Below the pieces are notes generated by a model that did not search any database, was not told where the DNA came from, and worked only from the letters and a program-made list of their open reading frames with translations. 47,564 bases of DNA from JAAYEA01 sp012689325 (GTDB lineage Bacteria > Chloroflexota > Anaerolineae > JAAYEA01), in assembly GCA_036841525.1 (NCBI GenBank), contig DAITVZ010000035.1, positions 1 through 47,564 on the forward strand, given 5' to 3'. Both the position numbers and the translations under genes were made by a program. Positions 33,147 through 40,510 of this stretch are shown in pieces (position 1 is the stretch's first letter; every line of letters begins with the position of its first letter).

Positions 33147-34589
33147 CTACATGAACCTCCAGCCGCGCTGCCCGCTCAGGCTGCGGTTGGGTCCCTCAAC
33201 GTAGGGCTTGTCCGGCAGGCCGACCAGCCGCCCGCCTTCCACCCAGCCCAGGTCGCCGTGGTGCAGGTGGCGGATCATCTCGCGCTCCAGCTCTTCCTTC
33301 ACATCGGCGTGGGCCGGGTCCGCGGAAAGGTCGCGCTGCTCGTCCGGGTCCTCCTGCAGGTCGAAGAGGTGGAAGCGATTGCCCACCGGGTAATAGATCA
33401 GCTTGTAGCGGTTGCTGCGGACCATGCGGGTGGCGTTGGCGTCTTGGTTGTGCTCGCCGTAGAGGTACTCGCGGCGCTCGCCGGAGAGGAGAGAGGTTCC
33501 CTCCACCGTGGCGGGCACGGGGATGCCGCACATCTCGAGCAAGGTGGGCATGACGTCCATCAGCTCGACGAGCCGGTCGTCTTCCAGGTGGTGGCCGAGA
33601 TGAGCATAGTCGGCCGTGGGCACCAGGATGAGCGGTATCTTGGCCGAGTCCTCATAGAAGAGTGTCTTGGCGTAGAGGCCGTGGTTGCCCAGCATGTCGC
33701 CGTGGTCGCAGGTAAAGCCGATGATCGTATCATCCAGCAGCCCCTCCTCGCGGAGCAGGCCGATGATGAGGCGGAGCTGGTGGTCGATGTGGGTGCATTG
33801 GGCGTAGAAGGCCTGCCGCGCGGTGCGCAGTTGGGCGGCGTTGAAGGCTGGCGGCACGGTGCGGCGGTTTTGGAGGGCGTAGGGCAGCCGGTCCACGTCC
33901 CAGGACCAGTCGCCAAAGTAAGGCTCCGGAATGTCGGCGCCGTCGTACAGGTCCATGTATTCGCGCAGGGGCACCAGTGGTGGGTGCGGAAAGTTGAAAG
34001 AGAGGTACCAGAAGGCCGGGCGGGTGGGGTCGCGGCGGCGGATGGTTTTGGACATCTCGCGGGTGAGCCAGTTGGTCGGGTGGGTGTGCTCGGGCAGGTG
34101 CCAGGTGCGGGTGGTATAGTCGTTGTTGCTCATGCCGTGGGTCATGGCCTGCCCGGCGTAGCCCTCCTCGGCCAGAAAGAGCTCGAAATCGTCGGCGGAG
34201 AGGCCCAGGTGGTGGCGGCATTCCTCCATGAGGATGACCTCATCGAAGCCGATGCGGTCGCGCTGCGGATAGACGTGGAGCTTGCCCACGGCGTAGGCCT
34301 GATAGCCCGCGTCGCGAAAGGTCTGCGCGAGGGTGGGCAGCGCGGGGTCCATGCGCAGGGTCTCGTTGAACACCCGGTCGCCATGGGTCTCGGGCGTCGT
34401 GCCGGTCATCAGCCCGCGCCGCGCGGGGATGCAGGTGGGGGCGGCGGAATAGGCGTTGGTGAAGCGCACGCCATTGACCGCCAGTTGGTCCAGGGTCGGG
34501 GTCAGGATGCAGGGGTGGCCGGCCACGCCGAGCAGCCGCCCTGGCCAGTGGTCCACGCAGATGAGCAAGACGTTGGGTCTAGGGGACAT
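33147..34589 (-). CDS. Cys-type sulfatase
   Basis: A 480-residue alkaline-phosphatase-superfamily sulfatase. The signature C-x-P-x-R is at Cys53-Ile-Pro55-Ala-Arg57; this Cys is converted to formylglycine in active sulfatases. Metal ligands are visible early (V-D-H-W, normally D-D) and late (T-C-D-H-G-D-M-L-G-N-H). The first metal-site Asp pair is Asp13-His14 rather than Asp-Asp. No signal peptide is present, so it should act in the cytoplasm. The substrate may be a sulfated sugar or a choline-sulfate-like compound. No formylglycine-generating enzyme or radical-SAM maturase is in the window. GGAGGAG lies 7 bases before the ATG. It is divergent from the Fur-family gene. Confidence 0.9.
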   Translation of the reverse strand: MSPRPNVLLICVDHWPGRLLGVAGHPCILTPTLDQLAVNGVRFTNAYSAAPTCIPARRGLMTGTTPETHGDRVFNETLRMDPALPTLAQTFRDAGYQAYAVGKLHVYPQRDRIGFDEVILMEECRHHLGLSADDFELFLAEEGYAGQAMTHGMSNNDYTTRTWHLPEHTHPTNWLTREMSKTIRRRDPTRPAFWYLSFNFPHPPLVPLREYMDLYDGADIPEPYFGDWSWDVDRLPYALQNRRTVPPAFNAAQLRTARQAFYAQCTHIDHQLRLIIGLLREEGLLDDTIIGFTCDHGDMLGNHGLYAKTLFYEDSAKIPLILVPTADYAHLGHHLEDDRLVELMDVMPTLLEMCGIPVPATVEGTSLLSGERREYLYGEHNQDANATRMVRSNRYKLIYYPVGNRFHLFDLQEDPDEQRDLSADPAHADVKEELEREMIRHLHHGDLGWVEGGRLVGLPDKPYVEGPNRSLSGQRGWRFM

Positions 34590-34618
34590 CGGTCGCTCCT
34601 CCTATGCTGATCTGGCGC

Positions 34619-34647
34619 ATTCTAGCATGAAATGGCTGGCATGGAAA
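34619..34647 (-). promoter_or_regulatory. Promoter of the sulfatase gene
   Basis: Minus strand: TTTCCA at 34647-34642, a 17 bp spacer, TAGAAT at 34624-34619. It lies back to back with the Fur-family promoter. Confidence 0.5.
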
Positions 34648-34654
34648 CCGGCCT

Positions 34655-34682
34655 TTGTTCCCGCTGGCAATGCGGATATAAT
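34655..34682 (+). promoter_or_regulatory. Promoter of the Fur-family gene
   Basis: TTGTTC at 34655-34660, a 16 bp spacer and a perfect TATAAT at 34677-34682. GCTGGCA is repeated directly at 34635 and 34663, 28 bp apart, around the two divergent promoters. Confidence 0.55.
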
Positions 34683-34700
34683 CGAGCTGAGGGAGGCGCG

Positions 34701-35144
34701 ATGGCTTGTCAAGAGGCTTTTCTGAAAGAGTTACACGCGCGTGGTTTTCGGCTCACGCCGCAGCGCGGGGCGGTCTTGGCCGTGATGCACCGGCTGGACG
34801 GCCATGCGACGGCGGAGGAGATCTATGCGCGGGCGCAAGAGGCTGGCCCGGCTATCGACGTCTCGACGGTGTACCGGACCCTCGAGCTATTGCACGAGAT
34901 GGGGCTGGCGGGCGTGGTGGAGCTGGGAGACGGCCAGCGGCGCTACGAGCTGCTCAGCGTGGAGGGGCCGCATCACCATATGAAGTGCCGTTGCTGCGGC
35001 GAGATGGTGCGGGTGGAGCCGGAGGAGCTTCAGCCGCTCCTGGAGGCGCTAGGGCGAGCCCACGGCTTTCAGATCGACCTCGACCACCTGGTGATCGAAG
35101 GGCTGTGCGCCCGGTGCCGTGAAGCGCAGGGCGCGAAAGGCTAA
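34701..35144 (+). CDS. Fur-family metalloregulator
   Basis: A 147-residue winged-helix repressor of the Fur/Zur/PerR group. The DNA-binding domain has R-L-T-P-Q-R, H-A-T-A-E-E-I-Y and V-S-T-V-Y-R-T-L. The dimerisation half has the metal sites: H-H-H-M-K-C (sensor region), the structural zinc pair C-R-C-C, and a second pair C-A-R-C. The metal sensed (Fe, Zn, Mn or peroxide via Fe) cannot be told from the sequence alone; the H-H-H-M-K-C-R-C-C pattern is shared by several subfamilies. GGGAGG lies 5 bases before the ATG. It is divergent from the sulfatase and overlaps the convergent zinc-ribbon gene by 4 bp. Confidence 0.9.
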   Translation: MACQEAFLKELHARGFRLTPQRGAVLAVMHRLDGHATAEEIYARAQEAGPAIDVSTVYRTLELLHEMGLAGVVELGDGQRRYELLSVEGPHHHMKCRCCGEMVRVEPEELQPLLEALGRAHGFQIDLDHLVIEGLCARCREAQGAKG

Positions 35145-35380
35145 TCGCCGGGAGGCTGCTGGCTGCTCTCAGCGGGGCGCGCCGGGGCGCTGGCGGCGTC
35201 GCGGTGGCGGTTGCAGCCCCTGGGGCAGTGCCACCAGCCATCCGGGAGGCGCACCTCGGGGCAGGGGACCGGGGACCAGGTCATCCCGCACTGGGCGCAG
35301 CGCAGCTTGACGCGGAACTTGTTGAGGATCTGGACCCCGACGGTGTCCAGGGATTCGGTGGTCAACCTGATCTCTGGCAT
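35141..35380 (-). CDS. Small zinc-ribbon-like protein
   Basis: A 79-residue protein of unknown function. After an N-terminal strand-like part (M-P-E-I-R-L-T-T-E-S-L-D) it has five cysteines in the middle: L-R-C-A-Q-C-G, P-C-P-E, then H-C-P-R-G-C-N, which suggests a zinc ribbon. The C-terminus is Ala/Pro/Arg-rich and probably unstructured. GGAGG lies 6 bases before the ATG; the open frame continues upstream without a ribosome site. It has a strong promoter with an 85 nt leader, so a real product is likely. Confidence 0.7.
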   Translation of the reverse strand: MPEIRLTTESLDTVGVQILNKFRVKLRCAQCGMTWSPVPCPEVRLPDGWWHCPRGCNRHRDAASAPARPAESSQQPPGD

Positions 35381-35472
35381 GGCGAGCCTCCTTTGGCTGC
35401 GGCACGGGTGGGCGGCGCGCCGGGCCTGGCGATCCACCCCGGGAGCGACAGACCTGCTGCTTGCCCACTTGC

Positions 35473-35501
35473 AGTATAGCCTCATTGTGCGCCGATGTCA
35501 A
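35473..35501 (-). promoter_or_regulatory. Promoter of the zinc-ribbon gene
   Basis: Minus strand: perfect TTGACA at 35501-35496, a 17 bp spacer, TATACT at 35478-35473. Confidence 0.7.
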
Positions 35502-35518
35502 TGCCCGAAGCGCAGAAA

Positions 35519-35541
35519 CGCAGGGCTGGCGAGACCCTGCG
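35519..35541. promoter_or_regulatory. Candidate operator dyad between divergent promoters
   Basis: CGCAGGG and CCCTGCG are exact reverse complements with 9 bases between. The dyad lies 18 bp upstream of the zinc-ribbon -35 and 34 bp upstream of the ABC-operon -35. Its size and position suit a dimeric regulator. Confidence 0.4.
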
Positions 35542-35574
35542 GCCAGAAACGGGCAACGAGAACGCGCACTAGAC

Positions 35575-35603
35575 TTGACAGCTTTGCCAATGCCGCTTAT
35601 ACT
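35575..35603 (+). promoter_or_regulatory. Promoter of the peptide ABC operon
   Basis: Perfect TTGACA at 35575-35580, a 17 bp spacer and TATACT at 35598-35603; the start would be near 35610. A second TATACT at 35796-35801 has no good -35. Confidence 0.75.
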
Positions 35604-35617
35604 GTATTCGTTGCTCA

Positions 35618-35815
35618 ATGGCGAGTACCTCTGCACTCGCGGTGAACAACCCACGGGCGGACCACGTCTGGCCGATTCATATGTACTCGCAGACCCATCC
35701 GGCCCGGTTTGTCGTGTGCCATTCCTGCAAAGAGTTGCGCAAGGAGGTGACGCTGCGAGACCCTACCCCGTTCTATTGCTTCGCCTGGCCCGGTCTATAC
35801 TGTGTCCGCGTCTAG
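35618..35815 (+). CDS. Small Cys-containing protein at the head of the ABC operon
   Basis: A 65-residue frame beginning about 8 nt below the predicted transcript start, so its mRNA would be nearly leaderless; no ribosome site fits. Third codon positions are GC-rich like the flanking genes, which supports coding. The C-terminal half has C-H-S-C, then two more cysteines (F-Y-C-F-A-W and L-Y-C-V), a possible four-cysteine metal site. No family was recognised. It ends 20 bp before the binding-protein ATG. It could be a small regulator, or a leader frame for the operon. Confidence 0.5.
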   Translation: MASTSALAVNNPRADHVWPIHMYSQTHPARFVVCHSCKELRKEVTLRDPTPFYCFAWPGLYCVRV

Positions 35816-35835
35816 TCTGCACATAGGAGGATCAC

Positions 35836-37902
35836 ATGGCTATCGAGAAAAAGCTCAATCGGCGCGACTTTTTGCGTGGGACGGCGATCGCCGCGGTGGG
35901 CGTCATGGCGGCGAGCTGTGCCCAGCCCACCCCGATCATCGTGGAAAAAGAAGTGCCGGTCGAGAAGGTTGTCAAAGAGACGGTGGTCGTTGAGAAGCAG
36001 GTCCCCGTCGAAAAGGTCGTCAAGGAGACCGTCGTCGTCAGCAAAGAGATCGCCATCGAGAAGGTGGTCACGGCGACGCCAGTGCCTCCCAAGTTCTTTG
36101 AGGCCCCCATGCTGGCCGAGTTGGTCAAGGCCGGCAAGCTTCCGCCAGTTGAGGATCGCCTGCCCGTGGATCCCATGGTCATCGCCCCCGTGGACACCAT
36201 CGGCACCTACGGCGGCACCTGGCGCATGGTCGCCTCCGGCACCAGCGATTTCAGCGGCCACTCCTCGCGCGTCAACCCCGTGGAAGGTTTCATCACCTGG
36301 GGCATGGACGGCGCGTCCATCGTGCCCAACCTGGCCAGCAAGTGGGAGATCGGCGATAACGGCGCCAGCTTTACCTTCTACCTGCGCAAGGGCGTCAAGT
36401 GGTCGGATGGCAAGCCCTTCACCGCCGCCGATGTCCTCTTCCTGCACGAGGATGTCTACAAGAACACCGAGCTGACCCCCAACTATCCAGGCGGCTTCAA
36501 GATGGCGGGCGAGCCGGCCGTGGTGGAAAAGCTGGACGACTATACCTTCAGCATCAAGTTCGCCGCGCCCTATGGCCTCTTCCCGCTGAACATGGCGGCG
36601 GACTTTTCCGGCTGGTCGGAAGTGCCCGCCCACTATATGAAGCAGTTCCATGCCTCCTACACGGCCAAGGCCAACCTGGACAAGATGGTGGCTGATAACA
36701 AGCTCGAGACCTGGATGCAGCTCTACAGCGCCAAAGGCAACTGGATGAACAACCCCGAAAAGCCGCTCCTGCGGCCCTGGTTGATGGTCCAGCCCCCGCC
36801 GGAGACGACGCTTATCTTGGAGCGGAACCCCTACTACTGGAAGGTGGACCCGGACGGCAACCAGCTCCCCTACATCGATCGCCAGCGCCACACCCTGGTG
36901 GAGAGCGTCGACGTAATCAACCTGCGCGCCGTTGCCGGCGAGATCGACAACCAGATGCGCAACATCGCCCTGGCCAGCTATCCGCTGTACAAAGAGAACG
37001 CGGCCAAGGGTGGCTATGATGTGTACCTGTGGAAGATGGCCGAGACCGGCGCTTGCTTCTTCCCCAACCAGACCCTGCTGAAGGACGACGTGCTGCGCGG
37101 GATCATGCAGGACATCCGCTTCCGCAAGGCGCTGCAGTATGCCATCGACACCGACGAGGTGAACGAGCTGCACTATGTCGGCCAGGCCAGCGACATGACC
37201 TCCTGCGTCCCCGACGAGCTCAAGGGCGAAAAGATCTTTGAGGAATACACCTACGATGTGGCCAAGGCCAACGCGCTGCTGGACGAGATGGGCCTGGACA
37301 AGAAAGGGCCCAACGGCTGGCGGTTGCGCCCCGACGGGCAGGAGCTCTCGCTGACGGTCGAAACGGCCGCTTCCTGGACCACCGTGGTACCGGTCGCGGA
37401 GCTGGTCGCGGGCTACTGGCAAAAGATCGGCATCAACGCCGTGCTCAAGAGCCTCATGTACGAAGGCTGGTGGGATCGGGTTGGCACCTCCGAGTATCAA
37501 GTGATCGCGTACCTGCTGGAGAACTTTGATCCGCTGATCAACCTGACCTACCCCCGCAACTATTTCGTTACTTCCTATGACTGCTACTGGGGCACCCTGT
37601 GGGGCGCCTGGTACAATGCGGGCGGCAAGGCGGGCGAGGAGCCGCCGGACTGGGTGAAGGAGCTCCAGACGGCCTATGATGGCGTCAAGGGCGAGACCGA
37701 CCCGGCCAAGCAGATCGCGGTGATGAACGACGCCTTCAAGGTGTGGCTCGAGAGCCACAACATCGTCCACACCGTCGGCCGCTACCCGCAGCCAGTGATC
37801 GTCAAAACCAGTTTCAAGAACTTCCCCAAGGACGGCGTGAACGGCTGGCCTCTGCGCAGCCCGGGCTACTCCCGGCCTGAGCAGTACTTTATGACCGCCT
37901 AG
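35836..37902 (+). CDS. Tat-exported lipoprotein, oligopeptide-type ABC substrate-binding protein
   Basis: A 688-residue family-5 solute-binding protein (DppA/OppA type). It has a twin-arginine signal (R-R-D-F-L-R-G, Arg9-Arg10) and a lipobox A-A-S-C with Cys28. A linker of about 50 residues contains two near-identical units V-P-V-E-K-V-V-K-E-T-V-V-V, whose codons differ, so selection acts on the protein. The binding domain follows from about residue 115 (Y-G-G-T-W, F-T-F-Y-L-R-K-G-V-K-W-S-D-G-K-P-F-T-A-A-D-V is the family signature). It delivers peptides or other small solutes to the permeases downstream. AGGAGG lies 6 bases before the ATG. Two stable hairpins separate it from the permease gene. 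Confidence 0.93.
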   Translation: MAIEKKLNRRDFLRGTAIAAVGVMAASCAQPTPIIVEKEVPVEKVVKETVVVEKQVPVEKVVKETVVVSKEIAIEKVVTATPVPPKFFEAPMLAELVKAGKLPPVEDRLPVDPMVIAPVDTIGTYGGTWRMVASGTSDFSGHSSRVNPVEGFITWGMDGASIVPNLASKWEIGDNGASFTFYLRKGVKWSDGKPFTAADVLFLHEDVYKNTELTPNYPGGFKMAGEPAVVEKLDDYTFSIKFAAPYGLFPLNMAADFSGWSEVPAHYMKQFHASYTAKANLDKMVADNKLETWMQLYSAKGNWMNNPEKPLLRPWLMVQPPPETTLILERNPYYWKVDPDGNQLPYIDRQRHTLVESVDVINLRAVAGEIDNQMRNIALASYPLYKENAAKGGYDVYLWKMAETGACFFPNQTLLKDDVLRGIMQDIRFRKALQYAIDTDEVNELHYVGQASDMTSCVPDELKGEKIFEEYTYDVAKANALLDEMGLDKKGPNGWRLRPDGQELSLTVETAASWTTVVPVAELVAGYWQKIGINAVLKSLMYEGWWDRVGTSEYQVIAYLLENFDPLINLTYPRNYFVTSYDCYWGTLWGAWYNAGGKAGEEPPDWVKELQTAYDGVKGETDPAKQIAVMNDAFKVWLESHNIVHTVGRYPQPVIVKTSFKNFPKDGVNGWPLRSPGYSRPEQYFMTA

Positions 37903-37923
37903 CCGTCAATCGTTGCGACAAGC

Positions 37924-37953
37924 AGGGAGCCGCGTGCGCGCACGCGGCTCCCT
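37924..37953. repeat. Perfect 30 bp palindrome after the binding-protein gene
   Basis: The sequence is its own reverse complement over 30 bases, starting AGGGAGCCGC. As RNA it gives a stem of about 13 bp with a small loop. No T run follows. In ABC operons such a stem often protects the abundant binding-protein mRNA and reduces read-through to the permeases. Confidence 0.6.
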
Positions 37954-38036
37954 GACCCCAGGGCTCTGTCCCGGAGCCCGGCTGCTGGCCGCTGTGGTGA
38001 GGATGCTGCGGCTCGCTTAGCAGCCTGTGGTTGTGC

Positions 38037-38093
38037 AGTAGCGGCTTGAGTCGCGTCCGGGCTGGATCGGGCGCGCCCGAAGCCGCTGCTACA
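38037..38093 (+). other. Second intergenic hairpin before the permease genes
   Basis: GCAGTAGCGGCTT near 38037 pairs with AAGCCGCTGCTAC ending near 38093, 11 of 13 positions. The loop is about 31 bases. With the palindrome upstream, it makes the 245 bp gap unusually structured. No promoter was recognised in this gap. Confidence 0.4.
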
Positions 38094-38147
38094 TAGATGA
38101 TCCGCGAACAGATGTGACCTATGCCCAATCAACAGGGAGCCTAGCTT

Positions 38148-39131
38148 ATGTTCCAGTATGTTGTGCGCCGCATTCTGTATATGGTCCCGACGCTGATTGC
38201 CGTTACCATCATCAGCTTTGTGGTAATCGAGCTGCCGCCTGGCGATTATCTGACCAACTATGTGAACCGCCTGATGTTGCAGGGCGAGTTCCTGGATGAG
38301 GCCCAACTGGAGGCGCTGAAAGTACAATACGGCCTCGGCCAGCCGATCTACATCCGCTACCTGAAATGGATGTCTGGCGTGGTGCGCGGCAATTTCGGTG
38401 TTTCGATGGAGTGGGGCAAGCCGGTCGGCGAGCTCATCGGGCAGCGCCTGCTGCTCACCGTGGTCATCTCGCTGGCGACGACCCTTTTTATTTGGGCGGT
38501 GGCGATGCCCATCGGCATCTATTCGGCCACACACCAGTATTCGATCGGCGACTATATCTTTTCGTTCATCGGGTTCGTGGGCGTTGGCGTGCCTGAGTTT
38601 ATGATCGCCCTGATCTTTTTATGGGTAGGCTTTTCCCGATTTGGCGTCAACCTGAGCGGGCTCTTCTCCGAGCAGTATGTCGAGCAAGGGTGGAGCTTTG
38701 GCAAGGTGGTGGACATGCTCAAGCACATGTGGGTTCCGCTCATTGTGCTGGGCCTGGGTGGAACGGCGGGCATGATCCGCACCACTCGCGCGAATCTCCT
38801 GGACGAGCTGCGCAAGCCCTACGTGACCACGGCGCGCTCGAAGGGCCTGACGGAGCGCAAGGTGATCTGGAAGTACCCGGTCCGGCTGGCGCTGAATCCC
38901 TTTGTGAGCGGACTGGCCTACCTGTTGCCCGGCCTGGTCGGCGGCTCGACGATCATCTCGGTGGTGCTGAGCCTGCCCACCAGCGGGCCGCTCTACCTCA
39001 AGTCGCTCCAGACTCAGGATATGTACCTGGCAGGCACCTTTGTGCTCATGTTTAGCGTGCTGACGGTGATCGGCACGTTGATATCGGATATCCTCTTGGG
39101 TGTGCTGGATCCGCGCATCCGCTACGAATAA
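38148..39131 (+). CDS. Oligopeptide-type ABC transporter permease (DppB-like)
   Basis: A 327-residue inner-membrane permease with six hydrophobic helices. The N-terminus M-F-Q-Y-V-V-R-R-I-L-Y-M-V-P-T-L and the segment Y-G-L-G-Q-P-I-Y-I-R-Y are typical of DppB/OppB. The EAA loop that meets the ATPase is L-L-D-E-L-R-K-P-Y-V-T-T-A-R-S-K-G-L. GGAG lies 9 bases before the ATG. The second permease follows 13 bp later. Confidence 0.93.
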   Translation: MFQYVVRRILYMVPTLIAVTIISFVVIELPPGDYLTNYVNRLMLQGEFLDEAQLEALKVQYGLGQPIYIRYLKWMSGVVRGNFGVSMEWGKPVGELIGQRLLLTVVISLATTLFIWAVAMPIGIYSATHQYSIGDYIFSFIGFVGVGVPEFMIALIFLWVGFSRFGVNLSGLFSEQYVEQGWSFGKVVDMLKHMWVPLIVLGLGGTAGMIRTTRANLLDELRKPYVTTARSKGLTERKVIWKYPVRLALNPFVSGLAYLLPGLVGGSTIISVVLSLPTSGPLYLKSLQTQDMYLAGTFVLMFSVLTVIGTLISDILLGVLDPRIRYE

Positions 39132-39144
39132 CCAGGATGGGAAA

Positions 39145-40335
39145 GTGACGGACGAGATGGAAGAGAAAGACACCCGAGTTATCGAGTCTCCAGTCGTGGA
39201 CGCGCAGCAGGAACTGGTTGACGCCAGCCAAGAGGACAGTGTCTTTGTGGCCACGCAGTGGCAGCTCATGTGGTGGCGTTTCCGCAAGCACAAGCTGGCC
39301 ATGATCGCAGGCGTCATTCTGCTGCTCCTCTATTGTATCGCCCTGTTTCCCGAATTCCTGGCAACCTATAGTCCACACGAGAGCCGCAAGCTCTTCTCTC
39401 AGGTGCCGCCGCACAAGGTCCGCTTTGTGGATAGCGAAGGCAAGTTCGGCTTGCGCCCCTTCATCTATGCCTATGAGCGCACACGCGACCCAGACACCTT
39501 GCGATTGGTCTACACGCCCGATCTGGACGCCAAGTACTACCTGGGCTTTTTCGTGCGCGGATTTGACTACAAGGTGTTGGGCCTCGTCGCATCCAATCTC
39601 CATCTCGTAGGCGTAAAGCCGGACGAGACGGGCACGGCTCCTGAGGTCTTTTTGATGGGGACCGATAACCTCGGGCGTGACTTGTTTTCGCGGATGATGT
39701 ATGGCACGCGCATCTCGCTCTCCATTGGTCTGATCGGAGTCGCGTTCAGCTTTCTTTTTGGCATCACGCTGGGCGGACTGTCAGGGTACTATGGCGGCGT
39801 CGCGGACCTGGTCATCCAGAGAGTCATCGAGTTCATCCGCGCCGTGCCTGGCATTCCCTTGTGGATGGCGCTGAGCGCGGCGCTGCCCGCCACCTGGCCG
39901 CCGCTGCGCGTCTACTTTGGCATCACCGTGATCCTCTCTTTCCTGAGTTGGACCGGCCTAGCGCGCATCGTGCGCGGGCGGTTCCTGGCGCTGCGAGAAG
40001 AGGACTTTATCATGGCGGCGCGACTGGCGGGCTCGGGGGAGATGCGCATCATCTTCAGGCACATGGTCCCCTCCTTCACCAGCTATATCATCGCCTCGCT
40101 CACCCTCTCCATCCCCGGCATGATCCTCGGCGAGACCTCGCTCAGTTTCCTGGGGCTGGGGCTCCGCCCACCGGTGATCAGTTGGGGGGTGTTGCTCCAG
40201 GGCGGGCAGAACCTGCAGGCGGTAGCCCAGACGCCCTGGCTGATGCTGCCGGGCATCTTTGTCATCGTCACCGTGCTGGCCTACAACTTTCTCGGCGATG
40301 GCCTGCGCGACGCGGCGGACCCGTACTCCCGATAA
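39145..40335 (+). CDS. Oligopeptide-type ABC transporter permease (DppC-like)
   Basis: A 396-residue permease. After a cytoplasmic N-terminus and a first helix (A-G-V-I-L-L-L-L-Y-C-I-A-L-F), an external domain of about 100 residues is inserted before the other five helices. The D-N-L-G-R-D motif (G-T-D-N-L-G-R-D-L-F) and the EAA loop (R-E-E-D-F-I-M-A-A-R-L-A-G) are typical of DppC/OppC. The length exceeds ordinary DppC (about 300) because of that external insert. The start is probably the GTG at 39145 behind AGGATGG; the ATG at 39157 is the alternative. No ATPase gene follows, so ATPases must be encoded elsewhere. Confidence 0.92.
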   Translation: MTDEMEEKDTRVIESPVVDAQQELVDASQEDSVFVATQWQLMWWRFRKHKLAMIAGVILLLLYCIALFPEFLATYSPHESRKLFSQVPPHKVRFVDSEGKFGLRPFIYAYERTRDPDTLRLVYTPDLDAKYYLGFFVRGFDYKVLGLVASNLHLVGVKPDETGTAPEVFLMGTDNLGRDLFSRMMYGTRISLSIGLIGVAFSFLFGITLGGLSGYYGGVADLVIQRVIEFIRAVPGIPLWMALSAALPATWPPLRVYFGITVILSFLSWTGLARIVRGRFLALREEDFIMAARLAGSGEMRIIFRHMVPSFTSYIIASLTLSIPGMILGETSLSFLGLGLRPPVISWGVLLQGGQNLQAVAQTPWLMLPGIFVIVTVLAYNFLGDGLRDAADPYSR

Positions 40336-40360
40336 CGCGGCTGCTGTTCCTGGCTCCCTG

Positions 40361-40396
40361 AAGGCTCCGAGTCTGACGCAGGCTCGGAGCCTTTTT
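40361..40396 (+). terminator. Intrinsic terminator of the ABC operon
   Basis: A perfect 11 bp stem, 40361-40371 with 40383-40393, has an 11-base loop and a T run at 40392-40396. The last T residues belong to the next promoter's -35. Confidence 0.85.
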
Positions 40397-40422
40397 GACG
40401 GCTTGGCCAAAGCGTGTATGCT
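40395..40422 (+). promoter_or_regulatory. Promoter of the YeeE/YedE pair
   Basis: TTGACG at 40395-40400, a 16 bp spacer and TATGCT at 40417-40422. The start would be near 40429, giving a leader of about 80 nt. Confidence 0.55.
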
Positions 40423-40441
40423 CTCGGACAGTATATCGGAT

Positions 40442-40479
40442 CGCTGGCCTTGCCACAGGCTATTGGCGATAGGCCAGCG
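40442..40479 (+). promoter_or_regulatory. Hairpin in the leader of the YeeE/YedE pair
   Basis: CGCTGGCCT at 40442-40450 and AGGCCAGCG at 40471-40479 are exact reverse complements with 20 bases between. The loop contains a further GCC/GGC pairing and a single GCGATAG heptamer shared with the repeat tracts. It lies about 13 nt below the predicted transcript start and 31 nt before the ATG, so it could control translation. Confidence 0.45.
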
Positions 40480-40510
40480 CCAAGATCATGCAAAGGATGG
40501 TGTTGAGCGC

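Noticed and set aside
33093..34610. A 505-codon forward open frame opposite the sulfatase
   Set aside because: Shadow of a gene with an intact sulfatase signature; no promoter or ribosome site.
34619..34700. Classical Fur box in the sulfatase/Fur intergenic region
   Set aside because: No 19 bp GATAAT-type dyad is present; only a direct repeat GCTGGCA was seen, too weak to call.
35812..37770. A 652-codon reverse open frame opposite the binding-protein gene
   Set aside because: The forward frame has a Tat signal, lipobox and family signature; the reverse frame has no domain and no ribosome site.
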